Positions 35,656 through 50,389 are shown, numbered from the stretch's first letter. The stretch: DNA of 64,000 bases from Anoplolepis gracilipes (GCF_047496725.1 NC_132977.1:1707001-1771000); one strand, 5' to 3'. Numbers and translations are program-made. Notes: generated from the letters alone by a model not told the origin.

Positions 35656-36983
35656 TCGCGCTTGCCACTCGAGCGTAATTCAAACCGGCAAACTTAATTA
35701 CGTGGAGCCGCGGGATCGAGCGAGCGACGATCGCGCCTCGCTATTTGCCCTTAACGACTCGCCGGATAATTAATTAACGGTGCGCCTGTTTCTCGTCGCG
35801 CTCGAAATCGAATACTATTGGCTATTAATGCCAAGATCTGACGGTTGAATCGTAATCGCAAATTATATATCACGACGCAATGCGCCGACCGTCGCATTGC
35901 GTTATCGATCTTGAAATCGCATTTTGCTTCCGGCCCGAGAGAGTTTAAGCGGTATAATAGCTACTTTGTAGAAAGTCGATGATGGTATAGTTAAATATTT
36001 ATCGAGGAGTCGTTTCTATCTTTTTGCGGACAATTAGCAAGACAGAATCCAGCCACGCGCATCGAATGCATTTATGTTAGATCTTTAAAAATATCACTCA
36101 GTTTTCACTGTAACTGCTTAGTTGACAGCGATGCTATCAAAGAGCGATCTAATGTACGCTTATATGTATATACTTGAATGAACATATATTGAGAATTAAG
36201 ATTACATATATTTATAACTAAATGTTTTCAATTTTACGTGCTTTTACAGTTTCTCGTCGAATCAGGTATTCACGAATATGTATCGTAATCCGGTCTTTGC
36301 GATAACCGTTGATAAAAAGTTGAAAAGTAACGTCTCGTTATATCGGACTGAGCGGATCAAGATAACACAAAGAATCCACCGCAATGTCCAATAGGAACAT
36401 ACTTGCAGGTAAAAGATGTGAGCATCCTCGCAACGAGCATAGTTGAGTTTAGAAACGACCAGAGGATAAGAAATAGAAAGAGAGGGAATGACAGAGAATA
36501 TGGAAAGAACAGGACATACGGGAAAGAGAGCGAGCTGTCCCATGAATATTTAGAGCCCCGTACTCCTGCAATGGAGTATTTATTCGCAAATGCCGGTTTT
36601 ATATATCGTTCAACGAGAGGCCAAGAGTCTGCGCTTACGCCCGAAGAGCTGCCGGCTTCTCAAAGGAACTTTTTCGATTCGCAAAGTCGGATCCCTAACG
36701 TTGCGTTTCACCGTAGAGTATGTCCGCGTTTGTTTAAAATACTGCATGATCTATCGATCACATACATATACATATGGTACTAAACGTCTGGGTAGAGAAT
36801 CTCGATGTGCCGATTAGTGGAAAGCGATTTTAATATGTGCGATCTCATTAATATAATAAAGCGCTTTGTATAAATTTTCTTGTTACAGAGTAAGTTAAAA
36901 TATCTATAACTAATTTTGACATATATGTACTTTAAATTTTTCAATATGCGTTTTAAAGAATTTTTATTTCTATTTATATGAGA

Positions 36984-36985
<2 letters not shown>

Positions 36986-37035
<50 letters not shown>

Positions 37036-37059
37036 CAAGTTTATATATAATAATATAAT

Positions 37060-37115
<56 letters not shown>
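36986..37115. repeat. Two long (TA)n microsatellites
   Basis: About 45 bp of TA alternation (36986-37031) and a second run of about 52 bp (37063-37115), separated by AAACACAAG and degenerate TA-rich sequence. Confidence 0.9.
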
Positions 37116-37120
<5 letters not shown>

Positions 37121-39000
37121 CTATAAAATTATGTGTATAATCAAATCTATCTATATATAATAAAAATAAATTTCTATTAAACATTTCATCGGAAGAAAAC
37201 ACAAACTTTTATATATTTTACTTTTTTTATGCCATATTATGATAAATATTAATTTCTAAGAGAAACTTGCAAATCAGTAAAACTTTTAGGAATTTTTTTG
37301 TTGTAAATATTTAAAATAATTCAAGATTCCTGATTATATCTCTAGTAGCAAATAACTATTCATATATGAATACAAGAAACTTTTCAGAGAGAAAAACAGA
37401 AAAAGTATTTTTATATGTGTAAAAGAATCATAAATAATTTTTTAATAATCCGAAATTAAAAAAAAAATATAATATAATTATATTCTATAATATAATATTA
37501 CTTTTCAAATATAAAGGAGAAAATTTTATAGAGAACTGAATAAAATAAATGTCAAGGATAATTAATTTGAAGGAGTGCCTGTTTCTCTGACAATGAGTGT
37601 CAATTTTACTTTGCTCATATACACGATATATGTATGTACCATTTATTACGCGATGAGAATTATAAAGCGATGAAATGTTCGAGCAGAAAACGACGTCGCG
37701 AATAAAACCGCCGAGAAAAGAACTATTCTGTTCTCACTGCCTTTCACCACCGCTAATTCTCCCCCGAAGCCGACGCATCGATCGTATTTACACGCGGTTG
37801 GTTGAAATTCGAATTTCCAATTACCATCCCATTCCGAGTTACTAATTCCACGTCATTCCGTTGATGGACGAGTCTTCGAGGAGCAAAGAGATTTCATCAC
37901 TCGGCACCTTCAGATCAGCGCGACGAGGTGATTTCCTCGTGATCGCGATAGCGGCACAAAGTTTGCACGCAATAGTCTAACCACTTAGATCTCATCGGCG
38001 AGCGCCGATTCGTGATTTATGGATCACGCGCGCTGAGAGTCTCCGCTACAAAAACGCCGAATAAAGAAGCCGGACGATAAAAATTGAATTAAAACGTCGA
38101 CGGGGTGTCGGGCCAATAAATTAATTTTGCGTGCGATCCACGGCCGACGCGAATCGCGTGAAATGTAACTTGCAAATCATTTATCGTCTCGACCTTTTGA
38201 ATCGATTTCCGCGATTTCTCAACAATGTTTGCGCACTCGTCCAATTTTTTCCTCGTCACGCGCGCGCGCGCGCGATGAAAAGAAATCAAGTCACCGATTG
38301 AAATGCAAAAGAAGAATTATCCTTGCAAAGATTCACACGGAACAATCAAGCGATGATAACAAAAGGCCAATAATTAAGAAGCAATAAGCGAAATTAGAAA
38401 GCGAAATATCGCGTAAAAAATCCGAGCGGAGAGAGGAAACGCAAAAAATGAATGTGAGATGAAAAGAGGCGGCATAACGATCAGCGAGAAGATGCCCGCG
38501 AGCGCATGTAATTTCATCTCCTCCCTCCCTCCCCCCCCCCCCCCCACCCGTCCATTCTTGATAATACCGGCTTAATAAACTTCATACATAAATGCGATAT
38601 TTAATTCAGCTAATAACCCGGCATTTTTCTAGCCATTTTCTACAATGTTTCTACGGTGTATATGTTAATACATCCGTAGGGTTACATCCGTTGCAGACGT
38701 GCGCGGCTTCTTCCATGTGCGACCTACTCCCGTAGTTGGAGACTAACGGGATCAACGACGTTTTCTCGATCGCACTTTTGTGTCGCTACACTTATCCACC
38801 GTACATAAGATAAATATTCATAGTACACGTATAATTAACATTATTATGTTGTTTCTTTGCATGCGATATTATTCCTAAGTGCCATACAATTTCGCTCGAT
38901 TATTTATTAATTAGATTTCCGATTATGAAAGCATACGTTATATTTTCTGTTGATCTCGCGAGGAAAAGAGAGCTATGACAAACAATCGATCGATAAATTA
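37116..39000. other. Gene-free flank, AT-rich then CpG-rich
   Basis: No exon recognised. It includes a short CG run (38258-38274) and a 15-nt poly-C (38531-38545) preceded by CCCT units. Confidence 0.55.
38531..38545. repeat. Poly-C run, 15 nt
   Basis: Homopolymer following CTCCCTCCCT. C-rich on this strand, so the other strand has potential G-quadruplex-forming sequence. Confidence 0.85.
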
Positions 39001-41971
39001 TAACAAATAAAGGAACAGCTCGAGGAATGTGAGAGCGAGACGCGTTGGCGATTGGTGGTCGCAGCAACAATCTAATCGTCGTCTTATTTCTTTGCTAATA
39101 ACTTTACAGTTTGTTTATCCGTGAAAAAGTATCGGTCATAAATCCGAAGGCGCCAAGTAACGAGGAAAAAGTACAGAATCCGTCTAACGGTTTCATACGC
39201 CGTGGAATGCGAGCACTTTGCTCGTGCTCTTTGTCGACGCGAGATGTGGCCAAATCTGTCGCCTCGCAAGAAAAGGACGCAGGAAGGGGGGGTCATTGGG
39301 GGGGGACCGCCCGGCTCTTCTCCGAGTCGCCGTCTCACCTCTTGCACGCCGGTCTACGTAATAACACGTTGCCGCCATGGCCCGACCAATATATTAATTA
39401 CCGCTCAATATATTAATTACTGACCCTATAATCTCGCCAGGATGCGCCATGGAATCTCGCTGCGGAACGTTCGGACACGATCCAACATTCTACGGCCATC
39501 TACATCTTGCGTCCATTATTCGTTCATCGTCCTTCGTCTCTCTTTCTCTCATCTTTATCCACGAGTCCTCTAGCTCTTCGTGTTTTACTATTTTACGTTC
39601 TACAAAGTTTCCGACCTCGTCGCGACGACATATCGCAAACTTTATTTCAAAGCACTAATATAAGGAAAATTTGAGATGCAACATCAATTGACGGGTCAGC
39701 GAGATTAATTAGTGAACAATTGTATTCGGCAAGACATGTTGTGTACAAAGCTTGAAAATAAATCAAAGTGTGAGCAATAGTATTAAAAATTTCCGAAAAA
39801 AATTGTTTAATTATGTAGTAAAGAAAATAATAGAACAAACATGAAAATGAGTACACAATAGTGTAGGAATATAATATTAGGTATTATTAATTATTAAATA
39901 TATAATTTTTTAATAAAATGTTAAAGTTTGATTTAAAGATTAAATATATCTTGACTCTAACTAAGGCAAAACCAAGTGTGAACTACCAGCAGCTGTTGTT
40001 GGAAATGTGCTTCTTTTTCCATTAGTCAACCTCGACACTCGTCGACAGGAAGATAATGCATGCTCCAAACAAAACTCTCACGTAACAGGCGTTTACATAC
40101 ACATGCCGTAGGCTAATGATTTCGCGTAAACTGAAGCCTCAACAAATGTTACATTTTCTCTTTATTAAATGTAACTTACGTAAAAGTGCAAAAAACGAGT
40201 TAAGAGAACGTGAGAGATTCGAGGTAACTCATCAACAGATGTTAAGTAATATAATATATTTCGCAATGGGCTCGAAACAAAAGGTGCGGAATATGCAAAT
40301 TTGTAGGCGCGTATTAAGATGAAAATCTTTATGCCGTATTTTTCGAATGACCCGAGAGTTAACTCGCGGACATCGACGGAAACGGAGGATCGCGGACAAG
40401 AGACGGCTTTACGTAGCTCGTAAACCTAAAAGGCGATCTCGAAGGGTTCGCATACCGCCGAGGGAGCGGGTCCTTCGATGGAGCGAACGATACCCGCGCG
40501 GAATTCAAATGAGACGCCACGAATCCCGGTCGGCGCACATTCCAACGAGCTCTCGAGCTCGGCCACGAGTCACGAGCGTGAGCTCGAAAGCTCGCCAAGG
40601 TACGGACGACGTCGCAAACGTCGGTCGCTCGCATCGCAACGCGATGTCCGTCAAGATCGCGTCATCGCGCAAGGGGTTTTTATTAAATCAAAGCGACCGA
40701 TCCGTCGTACGAGATAAGGGCGCCTGCCTGTCAACAGGTGGATTCGACTCCTTCCGTTTCGAACGCAGGAACGTATTATAGGAGCGGTCCGCGATGAAGC
40801 CGCGATAAGATGCGGCTTAAAAACTTATGGAGACGTTACGAGTGTCACGCGCCGCGCTCGCTTGAGTAACTATGAGTGATCAAGCATGAGTGAACTCGAT
40901 ACGATGACTGATATGATTAACAAGTCACGCGAGATTATTAGACTTTGGTATCGGCGATATCATATATATATACCTGTGCTTCTTTTAATGGTTACACAAC
41001 GGAGGCTATAGGTGTATGTAAGTATATGTTTCGTGGTAAGGCTGAACCGTGCTGAAAGGTACGTTCGCGTGAACTTTCGGTGCTTTCGTTTCTTCCCGAT
41101 CGAAGACGCGTATAGCTTCGAGATCGCCGTGACGAATGTATTAATTTAACGTCCCTCCATTGATAGACACGTAGATCAAACGCGCCGCTAGAGCGGAAGT
41201 GCGAGTGAGTCGGTAATTGTTCTTTCTTTCCTTGATGAAATATGTGAAGTACATTAGAGGCGATTTTTAACGGTTTACGTCTTATCCGACGGATTGGTCG
41301 TAATTCGTATTTAATAGGAAGAAGTTATCGATAGCGAAATCAATTAATCCGCTAAATCCGCGCGCCTAAAACTGCCGCGATTCTCGACAGGAATCGAACG
41401 CGACTCGCGCGTACGCTGTGTAATAACCATCACTTATCCGTAATTACCATCGCGAGTAATTTTAAGTGATCTTTATGACCACGTCGTACAAGATAATGGT
41501 AGGTTTAATCTAGGATCACATGTGTGTGCGACTAACCGCTTGTTCCGTGAGCCACGCAATAGGTACCGTTTTCCACACTTTGTTCACCGTGAGAACGACC
41601 TTCGGAAGCGCCACGAAAATTAGAGGCGCAATACTCGATGTATGATCGAAGGAATATGGCCGAGTAAGGCTGCGATATAGTCCTTATAATTCGGTCGGTC
41701 CGCGCGAACCTTCAATTATACCGAATGAGTCTCGCGTTTAGTAATCTCTGCCAAAACCCTACCACTCGACTTATTGTTAGACTAAAAAACTGGTTATCTA
41801 TGAGAAGTCGAGAACGAAACGATAATGATTTGTCAGATTTAGATTTAAACTATCATCGAAACTTGTTTTTTTTATATTCCAATAAAATGTGTCCGATTAT
41901 TTCGAATCAGGATAATTTATAACGTGTTTTTATGTATCATAAAAAGAATCTTGATATTGAAATCAACTGTC

Positions 41972-41999
41972 ATCAATCAATCAATCAATCAATAATCAA
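41972..41999. repeat. (ATCA)n microsatellite
   Basis: About five ATCA units followed by a degenerate copy. Confidence 0.75.
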
Positions 42000-42697
42000 T
42001 ATTAAATGTACTGGTGGTGTCTGTAAAATATATTTTTTTAATATTTTCAAAATTTATCAACTATCAAAATGTAATAATTCGAAATGATGGATTCTTTCCA
42101 AATTATAAATTATATAATATTAAGAGAATTGAAAGATTCTTTTTTTTATAGTCAACATCAGCGATCCTAAAAATAACCTTGCTCCAGTCCATTCGAATTG
42201 CGAGAACCAATTTACGTAAAGGCTACAATTATCATACTTTTCGCACGATTATTTCTCTGATTATGGATCAACGGGCACTCGCGTGCAGGATTCAGAAAAT
42301 ATTGCCCCAGATATCTTCGGCGGAACATCGGGACTACCGCGAGAGAGACCGTGCAGGAGCGAGAAGGAGTCGTGATCCACCGTACGCGAACGGTTAGAGG
42401 ACGCGACGGTGGGATCTTTTGCTTTCTAATCATCCTCAAGGTTAAACCCCGTTGAACCTGCCGGCTCCTGCACGATGTCGGTTAGAGCCTTGTCCGATGC
42501 TCTCGTCCTCCCCCCTGCCTCTTTTCCCCCTCCCTTATGTGTGCTATATAGATCGTCGTATAAGGGTACGACCTTAGCCGCGGGAATAAGACGTCGTCGA
42601 CCTGCTCCGCTCGCTCAGCCCGCGATTGTCTCTGTCGGTCGCGAGGAGGATATTTCTATACCGTTAAGCGATCGAAACGCCTCGCGCTCCATTGTCT

Positions 42698-42722
42698 CCC
42701 CCCCCCCCCCTATATATATATA
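42698..42722. repeat. Poly-C (13 nt) joined to (TA)6
   Basis: Compound simple repeat in which a C homopolymer runs directly into TA alternation. Confidence 0.85.
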
Positions 42723-42768
42723 TCTGCACAAAGAATATTTATGTCTACATGGCACATTGTTGAGAGAG

Positions 42769-42796
42769 AAAGAGAAGGAGAAATCTCCTTCTCTTT
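42769..42796. repeat. 28-bp palindrome, 13-bp arms, 2-bp centre
   Basis: AAAGAGAAGGAGA (42769-42781) and its exact reverse complement (42784-42796) flank AA. One arm is purine-only and the other pyrimidine-only, so either cruciform or strand-switch models are possible. Confidence 0.85.
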
Positions 42797-43980
42797 ATGG
42801 GTTAATTACCGTCGAACTGAGTGCACGCGCGTCGATATCAACGAGGCATCGATCTACGACGGAAATCTTAAGCTCGATGACTCGGTGAGGCAATAAAAGA
42901 TACGACTTCTCGTAACGCGAAATTGAAGATTATTTTCACACGATGATAAATTCAAGATAGATTAAAGATAATAATTAATTAAAATAAAGAAATCATCCAA
43001 ACGAAATAAGAAGAAAATCCAAATTTTTTTACAAATTCATTTTTGTTATTATTACATTAATGAAAATGTTTATTATGTCAGAAAATTAATTACGTTAAAC
43101 TAATTTTTTAAGATTTAAACGTGTTTGTATGCAAAACGTAAACAATGATATAAAATATGCTTCTATTTCAAAAGATTATCTATTTTAATTTTTTGCTTAT
43201 CGCAATGATCGATGATATCCGGAGATAATTCCCGCGTTTGGAATATAATAAGATACACATACACATGTGTAAGTTTTGCAAACAAGAAAGATAGTGTCTT
43301 AGACATCGTTCGTCAACGTTTTTACGCAGCTTGTCCCTTTTACGTCTAAAACCACCCAAGTAGCCGAGTGTAACCAATCCCCGGTCGAAGCACGCCGCTT
43401 GAATAGGTGAGAACGAATCCAAACGAATATGTCCGTCGTCTCACGACAAAGGCCGCGCTGGCCGCGCTATCGGGGCTTCGTGCTCGCGCGCGAGATAAGT
43501 AAGTGCTTTAATTTATTCGAAGCACCTCGGTTATTAATCGTCCGCCTCGCGGACCAGGACGCACGGGACTCATGGACCTGGGAGGTGATGCCCGGCGAGA
43601 CCGACGGTCAAAGAAAAGAGTTGAGGGCGCGACGAGAAGGGGTTAAAAGGTTGGTCCCCTCCCCTCCCTCCTTATGCGCGTGTATGAGTTGGCGAGTTGG
43701 TGCGCCCTTATATACACGTATATTCATATACGCATATAAATACGCGAGTACAAATAACAAACACGCGGTCGTGTCTCAGCTGTGAGCTCGTTGGAGGCGC
43801 AACGCACCCAGAGCTGAACCAGAGAAATGTTTTAAGCGAGGCACTCATGGCGCCCACGCTCGTCCGCGGCAACAGACAGACGCGCCGACATGCGCGCGCA
43901 CGCCGGGCCCTTATTTTAACCATAAATTAATGTTCTGTCTTCTACGTATGCATAATTGTGCGAGAGAGCCGCATCCTCCC

Positions 43981-43982
<2 letters not shown>

Positions 43983-44016
<34 letters not shown>
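43983..44016. repeat. (CT)17 microsatellite
   Basis: Uninterrupted CT repeat of about 34 bp, GA on the other strand. Confidence 0.92.
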
Positions 44017-44022
<6 letters not shown>

Positions 44023-44746
44023 ATTTGCCCTTCGTTTTTCGTGTCTACAGAGACCGGACCGACCGCGATGACATCGCCGCCACCGCCGTCGCCGTGGTTG
44101 ATACCAATGACGGTAACACGTAACAAAGACTCTAATGGACATTCATAAGCGCAAATATATAGGAAATATATTGTATGTGTATGTACATACACGGTATTAT
44201 CATGGACCGGATATGACGCTTTATTTGCGAGAACAATACAGGTACCATCTCAGGTATTGCAACATATTAGACAACGCTTGTACCAGTGTCCTATATTTAT
44301 GATAGAATAATGATAAATTATATTTGATAAAATATATTTATGATACAATCTCGTGTCTTCGTATAAAACTAATGATAGTTAAACACTAACAAAAAGAGCA
44401 TAATCAGATATCCTTTACACCCGGTTGTCTCAATAAATTATTTTGATTAATGATTTCTCATAATTATAGGTTTCGATATATAATATATATATGTAAAAAA
44501 ATTGCTAAGTATGACGACGATTACCAATAAATGAAATGGACAGACAAACGGTTTCTTTCGTATAATTTTGTTCTATAATAAGTATTAAAAAAGTTTGTTA
44601 AAAAAGATCGCGTACAAGACTGCCGAGTGCTCGGTATTGAATTACCATGAGACGGAACATCACTTTCCGTTTGTATCGTCGTACAAGCGGAGAAATAATA
44701 AGAATGAGTTTCACGTTCCTGCATTAACATTCGACCTATTGTCTCC

Positions 44747-44751
<5 letters not shown>

Positions 44752-44780
<29 letters not shown>
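44752..44780. repeat. (CT)n microsatellite
   Basis: About 14 CT units, starting as TTCTCT. Confidence 0.9.
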
Positions 44781-44783
<3 letters not shown>

Positions 44784-45402
44784 TGCCTTTTTTTCGCTCA
44801 ATAAACTGAGGGCTCCGCTCTTGAACTCATCACGATTCGCTTTCGATGCTATTTTTTCGCGTTGTTTCCACCGCTAAATCTATCGTTGTCCTGGTTAAGC
44901 AAAATTATTTAATGCCCCCCACGGTCTTTGAATAACTCTATCGAGATAATAAATGTCGTTCTCGACTGCAAAGTTGCATCACGAGGTATCTGTAATGCCA
45001 TACTCGGCGTAATAAAAAGTATACATTATAATACGAATCCTTTTCTCTGCTTCATCGTCGTGCGATACGATTATCGTCTATTCATTTCGTATGCATTGTG
45101 ACGAAGTTTATTTTCAATTACGTCGATATTCAAACAATAACATTTAGTTTCAATTACTTGTGCGATGACGATTTTGTAATAAGGAAAGTGAAGTGCGAAT
45201 ATTACAATGAAGGCATTATCAACGTTTTAAAAATCATCATCACGATCTGAGAATCGTTTATGACGTTTCAACGATTATAAATAAAAATTACCCCATGTCG
45301 AATCAGCATATTATATCTATTTAAGCACGAAAAGGAAACGTTGAAAGCAACATGTGAAATAATAGACTCGCGTAAGAAAATGGCACTGCGTAAAATAGCC
45401 GC

Positions 45403-45404
<2 letters not shown>

Positions 45405-45453
<49 letters not shown>
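45405..45453. repeat. (TC)24 microsatellite
   Basis: 49 bp of uninterrupted TC repeat. The Leu/Ser and Glu/Arg frames crossing it are artefacts. Confidence 0.92.
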
Positions 45454-45455
<2 letters not shown>

Positions 45456-45640
45456 GACACGTATGTGTCGTGCACACGCTCGGGTTCCACGCTGTTTCTC
45501 CGCGAATCGCGCTCTCGCCAGGCACCTTGTTATGCGCTCTAGCTTTTATCTCTCGGGTCTTGCGGTGACGAAGCCGACCTGTCAGTCACGTACCGGGGTA
45601 CATACGCGGGATTTGATTTTATCGGCCGCGTGCTTTTGCA

Positions 45641-45658
45641 TACACCGGCGCCGGTGTA
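45641..45658. repeat. 18-bp perfect GC-rich palindrome
   Basis: TACACCGGCGCCGGTGTA equals its own reverse complement. It is CpG-dense and could be a symmetric dimer binding site; no factor is assigned. Confidence 0.8.
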
Positions 45659-45945
45659 CCCACGCTGGTACACATGTGTCGCCTTCGTGATGCTGCCTTT
45701 TCATACTTCGTCGTGGACGCGGAGGCGACGATAACGCCGTTCCGCGCGCCATTTATCTCGTTGGTGAATGCACTTATATTCCGCGCGCAACGACAAGAAC
45801 GAAATTCAGATTACATTCTTGAAAAGTTGAAAAAAATCTCACGCTTTTTTTAAAAAAAGCCATAAATTCAGCAATGCTATTTAATCATCGCAATGGATTG
45901 TAACAAAATTTAATAAAAAGATAATTCGTCTTACAAAGACGTGAC

Positions 45946-45965
45946 AAAAAAAAAAAAAAAAAAAA
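45946..45965. repeat. Poly-A run, 20 nt
   Basis: Homopolymer with no attached retroposon recognised. Confidence 0.85.
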
Positions 45966-48704
45966 TCATAGAAATATTATATAATATATTTGAATGTGAG
46001 AAAAATATCTGTACGATACCGAATATAGAGATGAATTCTGAACCAGCCTTCCTTTTATATAATATTTAATTACAACATATATGGTGTGGAATAATTTTCT
46101 TTATCGCATTTTAATCAGTGAATTTGTCTGTCATAAAGAAGACAACACAATACAAGGGAAGGAGCGAGTGACTTGAATCGCTTTGCTCCGGACAGCGCTC
46201 TATAAATCGTGATGATTTTAATAGGCGGTACACGTCGGATGTCACTATTGGAAAGGCGACCTCCGTATAAGCATCACGGTCGTGCACCAAGAACATACAA
46301 GAGCGTATGTGGCTCGCGTTTAAAGCGGTGAATTAGCGGTCCGCCCGCCTTAATATCGACCAGCAGCACGACTATTTTGGAACGTACAGTGATTCGTTCA
46401 AGGTCGGTCAAAAATGGCACGAAGATCGAACAGTTTCGTCATTGCGTCGGCGATCGCTATTAAGAAGGTAAATTTTTGAATAAACCAAGGGGAAAAGAGA
46501 TACAATCGTATATAGTGAGAGATTGATGGCATATAAGAGCGAAGATGCGAAGATGTGAGCAAAAACACGATACTGCGCGATAAATAAATCGAGAGAGTCG
46601 TGTAAATTAAGAGAGATCGCATATGGTAATGACGATGACGCGGCTCTATCTCGTGATCATTGTGGAAGATCGCGCGTATGAAGGATATAGTATTCTACTA
46701 AAATGTTTAAGTGATTCGCGCACAAACGATTCTCGAGCGAAAGAATGCCGCGCAGAAGGGAAAGTGAAAGATGCGGAGTTGTTTCAAGGATATGCCAGCG
46801 CGCGAGTATAACCAAGTTACTAATTATATCGATTAACCGACTAATGCATCTATTCCGCACGGTTAAAACTGCCCAAGGACTCGTGTCCTTGACTTTGTCC
46901 CAGCGCTTGTTTCTCGCTACGACTTCTGGACTCCTTCCTGTTCCCTGGCATCAAGATTGCCGATAACAATCTGACCCCAAACCTGCTACTAACATACACA
47001 CCTACGCACGTGTCCGTTGAATACGTTGAAAAATGAGAATTGAGATTTGATACTGGTTCTCTTGGAATGGGATTTGAGGCTTAATTAAAGTAAGATAAAC
47101 CATCGCAACATAATTTAACGACGTTCTAGAATCTTAGACGCGAAGGTGGCCGAACTCTTCCAGGAAGTAGAGTTAATTTAAAAAAACTAAATCATCAAGG
47201 AAACAAAATCTGTATGCAACTTCCGAACTTTAACTGCGTCAGCATCATAAATTCTCTCTTATCGCGTCATCGGTTTTATCGCTTCGCTTTCGTAACACAA
47301 GCAGAGTCACTTCGTGCGTCAACGTGATAGAAAATGAAGGCGCGTAAAAAATGTTTTATCAAACGATCAGAGATAATGGCATACAGAACGTAACGCGGAC
47401 AAGACACGATAAAGCGCTTCACGATTTGCATTACTTTTACTGGCTCGAGAGATCTCGAGGTTATAGACGGGAGAAGAATTTATTTTTACTAGCAGGTGAT
47501 ACATCCCTCGCGCACGTTTGGCCGATATTAATGAATCCTGAACGTGTCCTGGACGTACGTTATACGAGGTGTGTGTAACACGACTCTCTCGTAATTATTG
47601 ATTTCGCAATAGCCGACACGATCGAGTGTATATGTCCGAATGCGGTGCGCGAATATGATTCCGCTGCTCACGTACTCGCGCACATCCAAGTCTTCAATAA
47701 AGACAATCGCCAGAGAGAATATTCTGTACGAATGATTAAGTATGTATCCTTATGATACACGAAGCACGGAGAGAATCGAATCATCAATGATTGATAACAG
47801 TGTATGTTTAGTGCTACGCTGTAAAGAGTGATAAGTGAGAAGCAGATGCCGTCAAAAATAATATTAATAATAATTTTTATATTCAACTCTATTAATAATA
47901 AACTCGCATAATTATGACACAATAATAATAAAGCAAAAATATACAGATAACGGTTAATTTAAAGACTTTCAAATTAAAATATTTAGAATGGTAAAGCGAA
48001 ATAATTTTTCATCTGTTAATTTTTTCTAGCTTAATTAACGTTTCGCTATTCCATTATTCATCATTTCATCATTCGTGTGGAATAGTAAATATGATACGAG
48101 TAGATAGAATTTTATAGATTAACATTGCAAAGATACTCAAGATATTCGACGCTCGGCGAAAATTTTATAAAATTCTAAACATACGAGCTATTTATTCAAA
48201 TGAAGCGTTCACGAGAGGAGGGTGATATTTCTCGATAGGATCTCGAAAGCAGACGGACGTGTATTTATTTCACACCTGTGATTCTTCGGGCAGATATTAA
48301 AGGCGCAGCTATTTTGTCTCGTTACGTTCCGCGCGATGCTCACCTCGCTCGACGATCGAAACCGATCACCCGTCGACACTCACCTATGAGAAAGATCATC
48401 ATTTCGCCGTGTAATTACGCCGCCGGGATAATTTGCAATACGCGATCCTCTCCCGTCCTCCTCGGTGCATTGTTTTCCATCTCGGTCAATCGAGATGGCC
48501 TTCGATCGAGTATCGAGGCAAGATAGGATCAAAATCTCAGGGTCGCTCTCGCGGATTCCCTATTCTTTCTTGCTATAGTAATTTGTAAGCATCTTCGGCA
48601 ACTTGCCAAGATCTATGCAAGTACGAGCGAACCTGTTCATTTCAAATCGATCAAACCGAGAAATTTTCAAATACATTTGCAGTTTATAAAGAGTTTATAT
48701 TTCC

Positions 48705-48847
48705 ATGTATAAGCAATTATGTTATTCATAACAAAAAGAAAATAATCTTTAATTTATATATAATTAAATCATTCATAAATAAATAGAATTCATAAATTGT
48801 GAAAATAATTCATTTTTATGTATAAGCAATTATGTTACTCCTAACAA
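48705..48847. repeat. Dispersed direct repeat, copies 113 bp apart
   Basis: ATGTATAAGCAATTATGTTA occurs at 48705-48724 and exactly again at 48818-48837. Similarity continues for about 8 more bases (ATTCATAACAA versus CTCCTAACAA). An old local duplication is the simplest reading. Confidence 0.7.
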
Positions 48848-50389
48848 TAATTGTGAATATAAAATAAACAAAACAATTCCAGAGAAATTTAAATGATCTT
48901 AGATATACAAATGAATTTCGGAAAATTTAACTTATTTTGATGGAGCATAATTTCTTGGAAAAAAGAGCATAATTAAAGATATTCCTGTAGCGTAACTTTG
49001 CCTGCGTAACTTTTACGATTCTTTCCGCGCAATGTTGATTGAAAGAGAACAAGTAATGATGCGCAATTGGCGCCGGTCGAATCGTCGCAATAAATCTCGT
49101 TTCTGTGCAATCCGTTAGACAGTACTTGGTAGTTGTGCAGGAGGGAGGCAGTGTGGGAGCTGACGCGTAGCGCGAGTTCGCGTGTGTCACCTCTGGCACT
49201 GTGCCTTTACCGTGATAGCTTGCCGTCAACTCGTCATTATCTGCTGACGATGATTACAATTATTATTATTCCGGTCGGCCAATAATCATATCCCGTATAG
49301 CGTAACCATTCGTCCACGATTGCAATCGGCGATCACGTACGCGCCATCCCCGTCTTTTGCAGCGTCGCGGCTTTATTTTATAACCGCGTATACAAGAAGA
49401 GCTCCCCTCCCTCTCCTATATAAATTTCCCCAAGTCTATTCTTTTTAACTCAATCGTCGAATGTCGTAAAATAAAGTGAAACGTTGATAGAAAATTATTA
49501 AAAATCGTTTAAAACGTTATATAAAAATAATTTTCTCACTTCTTCGATCACGGTATTTTAATTACGTAATCTGTTTCGCGTTACGACAACAGAATTCCCT
49601 ATTGACATTCAATCGGCAATTTTCAAGATCGGATCGAATCTCGAACTTTTTTTTCTCTCTTGTCCGATTTTATCCGCGACTTGATACAAGAGAGATGGAA
49701 GGATTCGGATTCGTTTGGCAGTTTCGCAGGATGACAAGAGAATTCGCGAATATGCATGCCGTGTCGCATCGGTAAGATAGAACGCGCGTCTCGTGAGTGA
49801 GATCCTCCGAGTTTCAGCATGCCAGAGGTCGGGGGTCGTCCGCATTTGCTCCCATCTCCATCCGCGCCTCTCCCTTCCCTTCCCCCGCCGCGCGCCATCA
49901 CCATCTTCACAATCGCATCCATCGCATCGCCGTGTCTCGGTATCCTTGATATTAGAATGGTCCAGGGGAACGCGCGCATCCAGTGACCGTTACATGTTGC
50001 GCTCCGTCCGTGTACACACGCGGGGCTAAGCTAATCACGACATAAACGCGCGGGATCGCCGAGATGACAACACCGTTTTATTATCGTCCGACAATTTTCA
50101 TCCAATTCGCGCGATTCACTTCGGCGACTCTGCCAAGCCATCCTTCCTCCTTTTTTAGCGCGTGAGGCTGCGCGGCTCGCGACTCAAAGATCAAGACAAA
50201 GTATAAACTAATCGGTAAATTACAAATCAATTTAAAGTTGCTCGACAATTTCGCCGACAATGGGAACATGGAACAATCGCGTAACATGGCCAACTTTTTT
50301 GCCGCCGATATTTTCGAAGGATAAAAAGAGAAATGGTTACGCATACGCGTGGAATTATAACTCGCGGCGATGCGCGTCTTTGTTGTACT

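Larger units (their letters stand above)
30261..36985. other. Gene-free flank, CpG-rich blocks at about 30.3-31.6 and 33.0-34.9 kb
   Basis: No exon, RNA gene or transposon was recognised. The CpG-rich blocks contain several overlapping open frames in both strands, which is a composition effect. They also hold a long GAA repeat, a tandem TAATTAATTA duplication, a 29-bp palindrome and an ACGCG pentamer array, listed separately. Confidence 0.55.
39001..43982. other. Gene-free CpG-rich flank
   Basis: Overlapping open frames on both strands in GC-rich blocks (39.1-39.4, 40.3-40.8, 42.2-42.9 and 43.4-43.9 kb) are rich in Arg/Ser and lack domains or splice logic. I saw no gene. A single TCAACAGGTGGATTC at about 40730-40744 repeats the sequence of the intronic E-box cluster. 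Confidence 0.5.
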
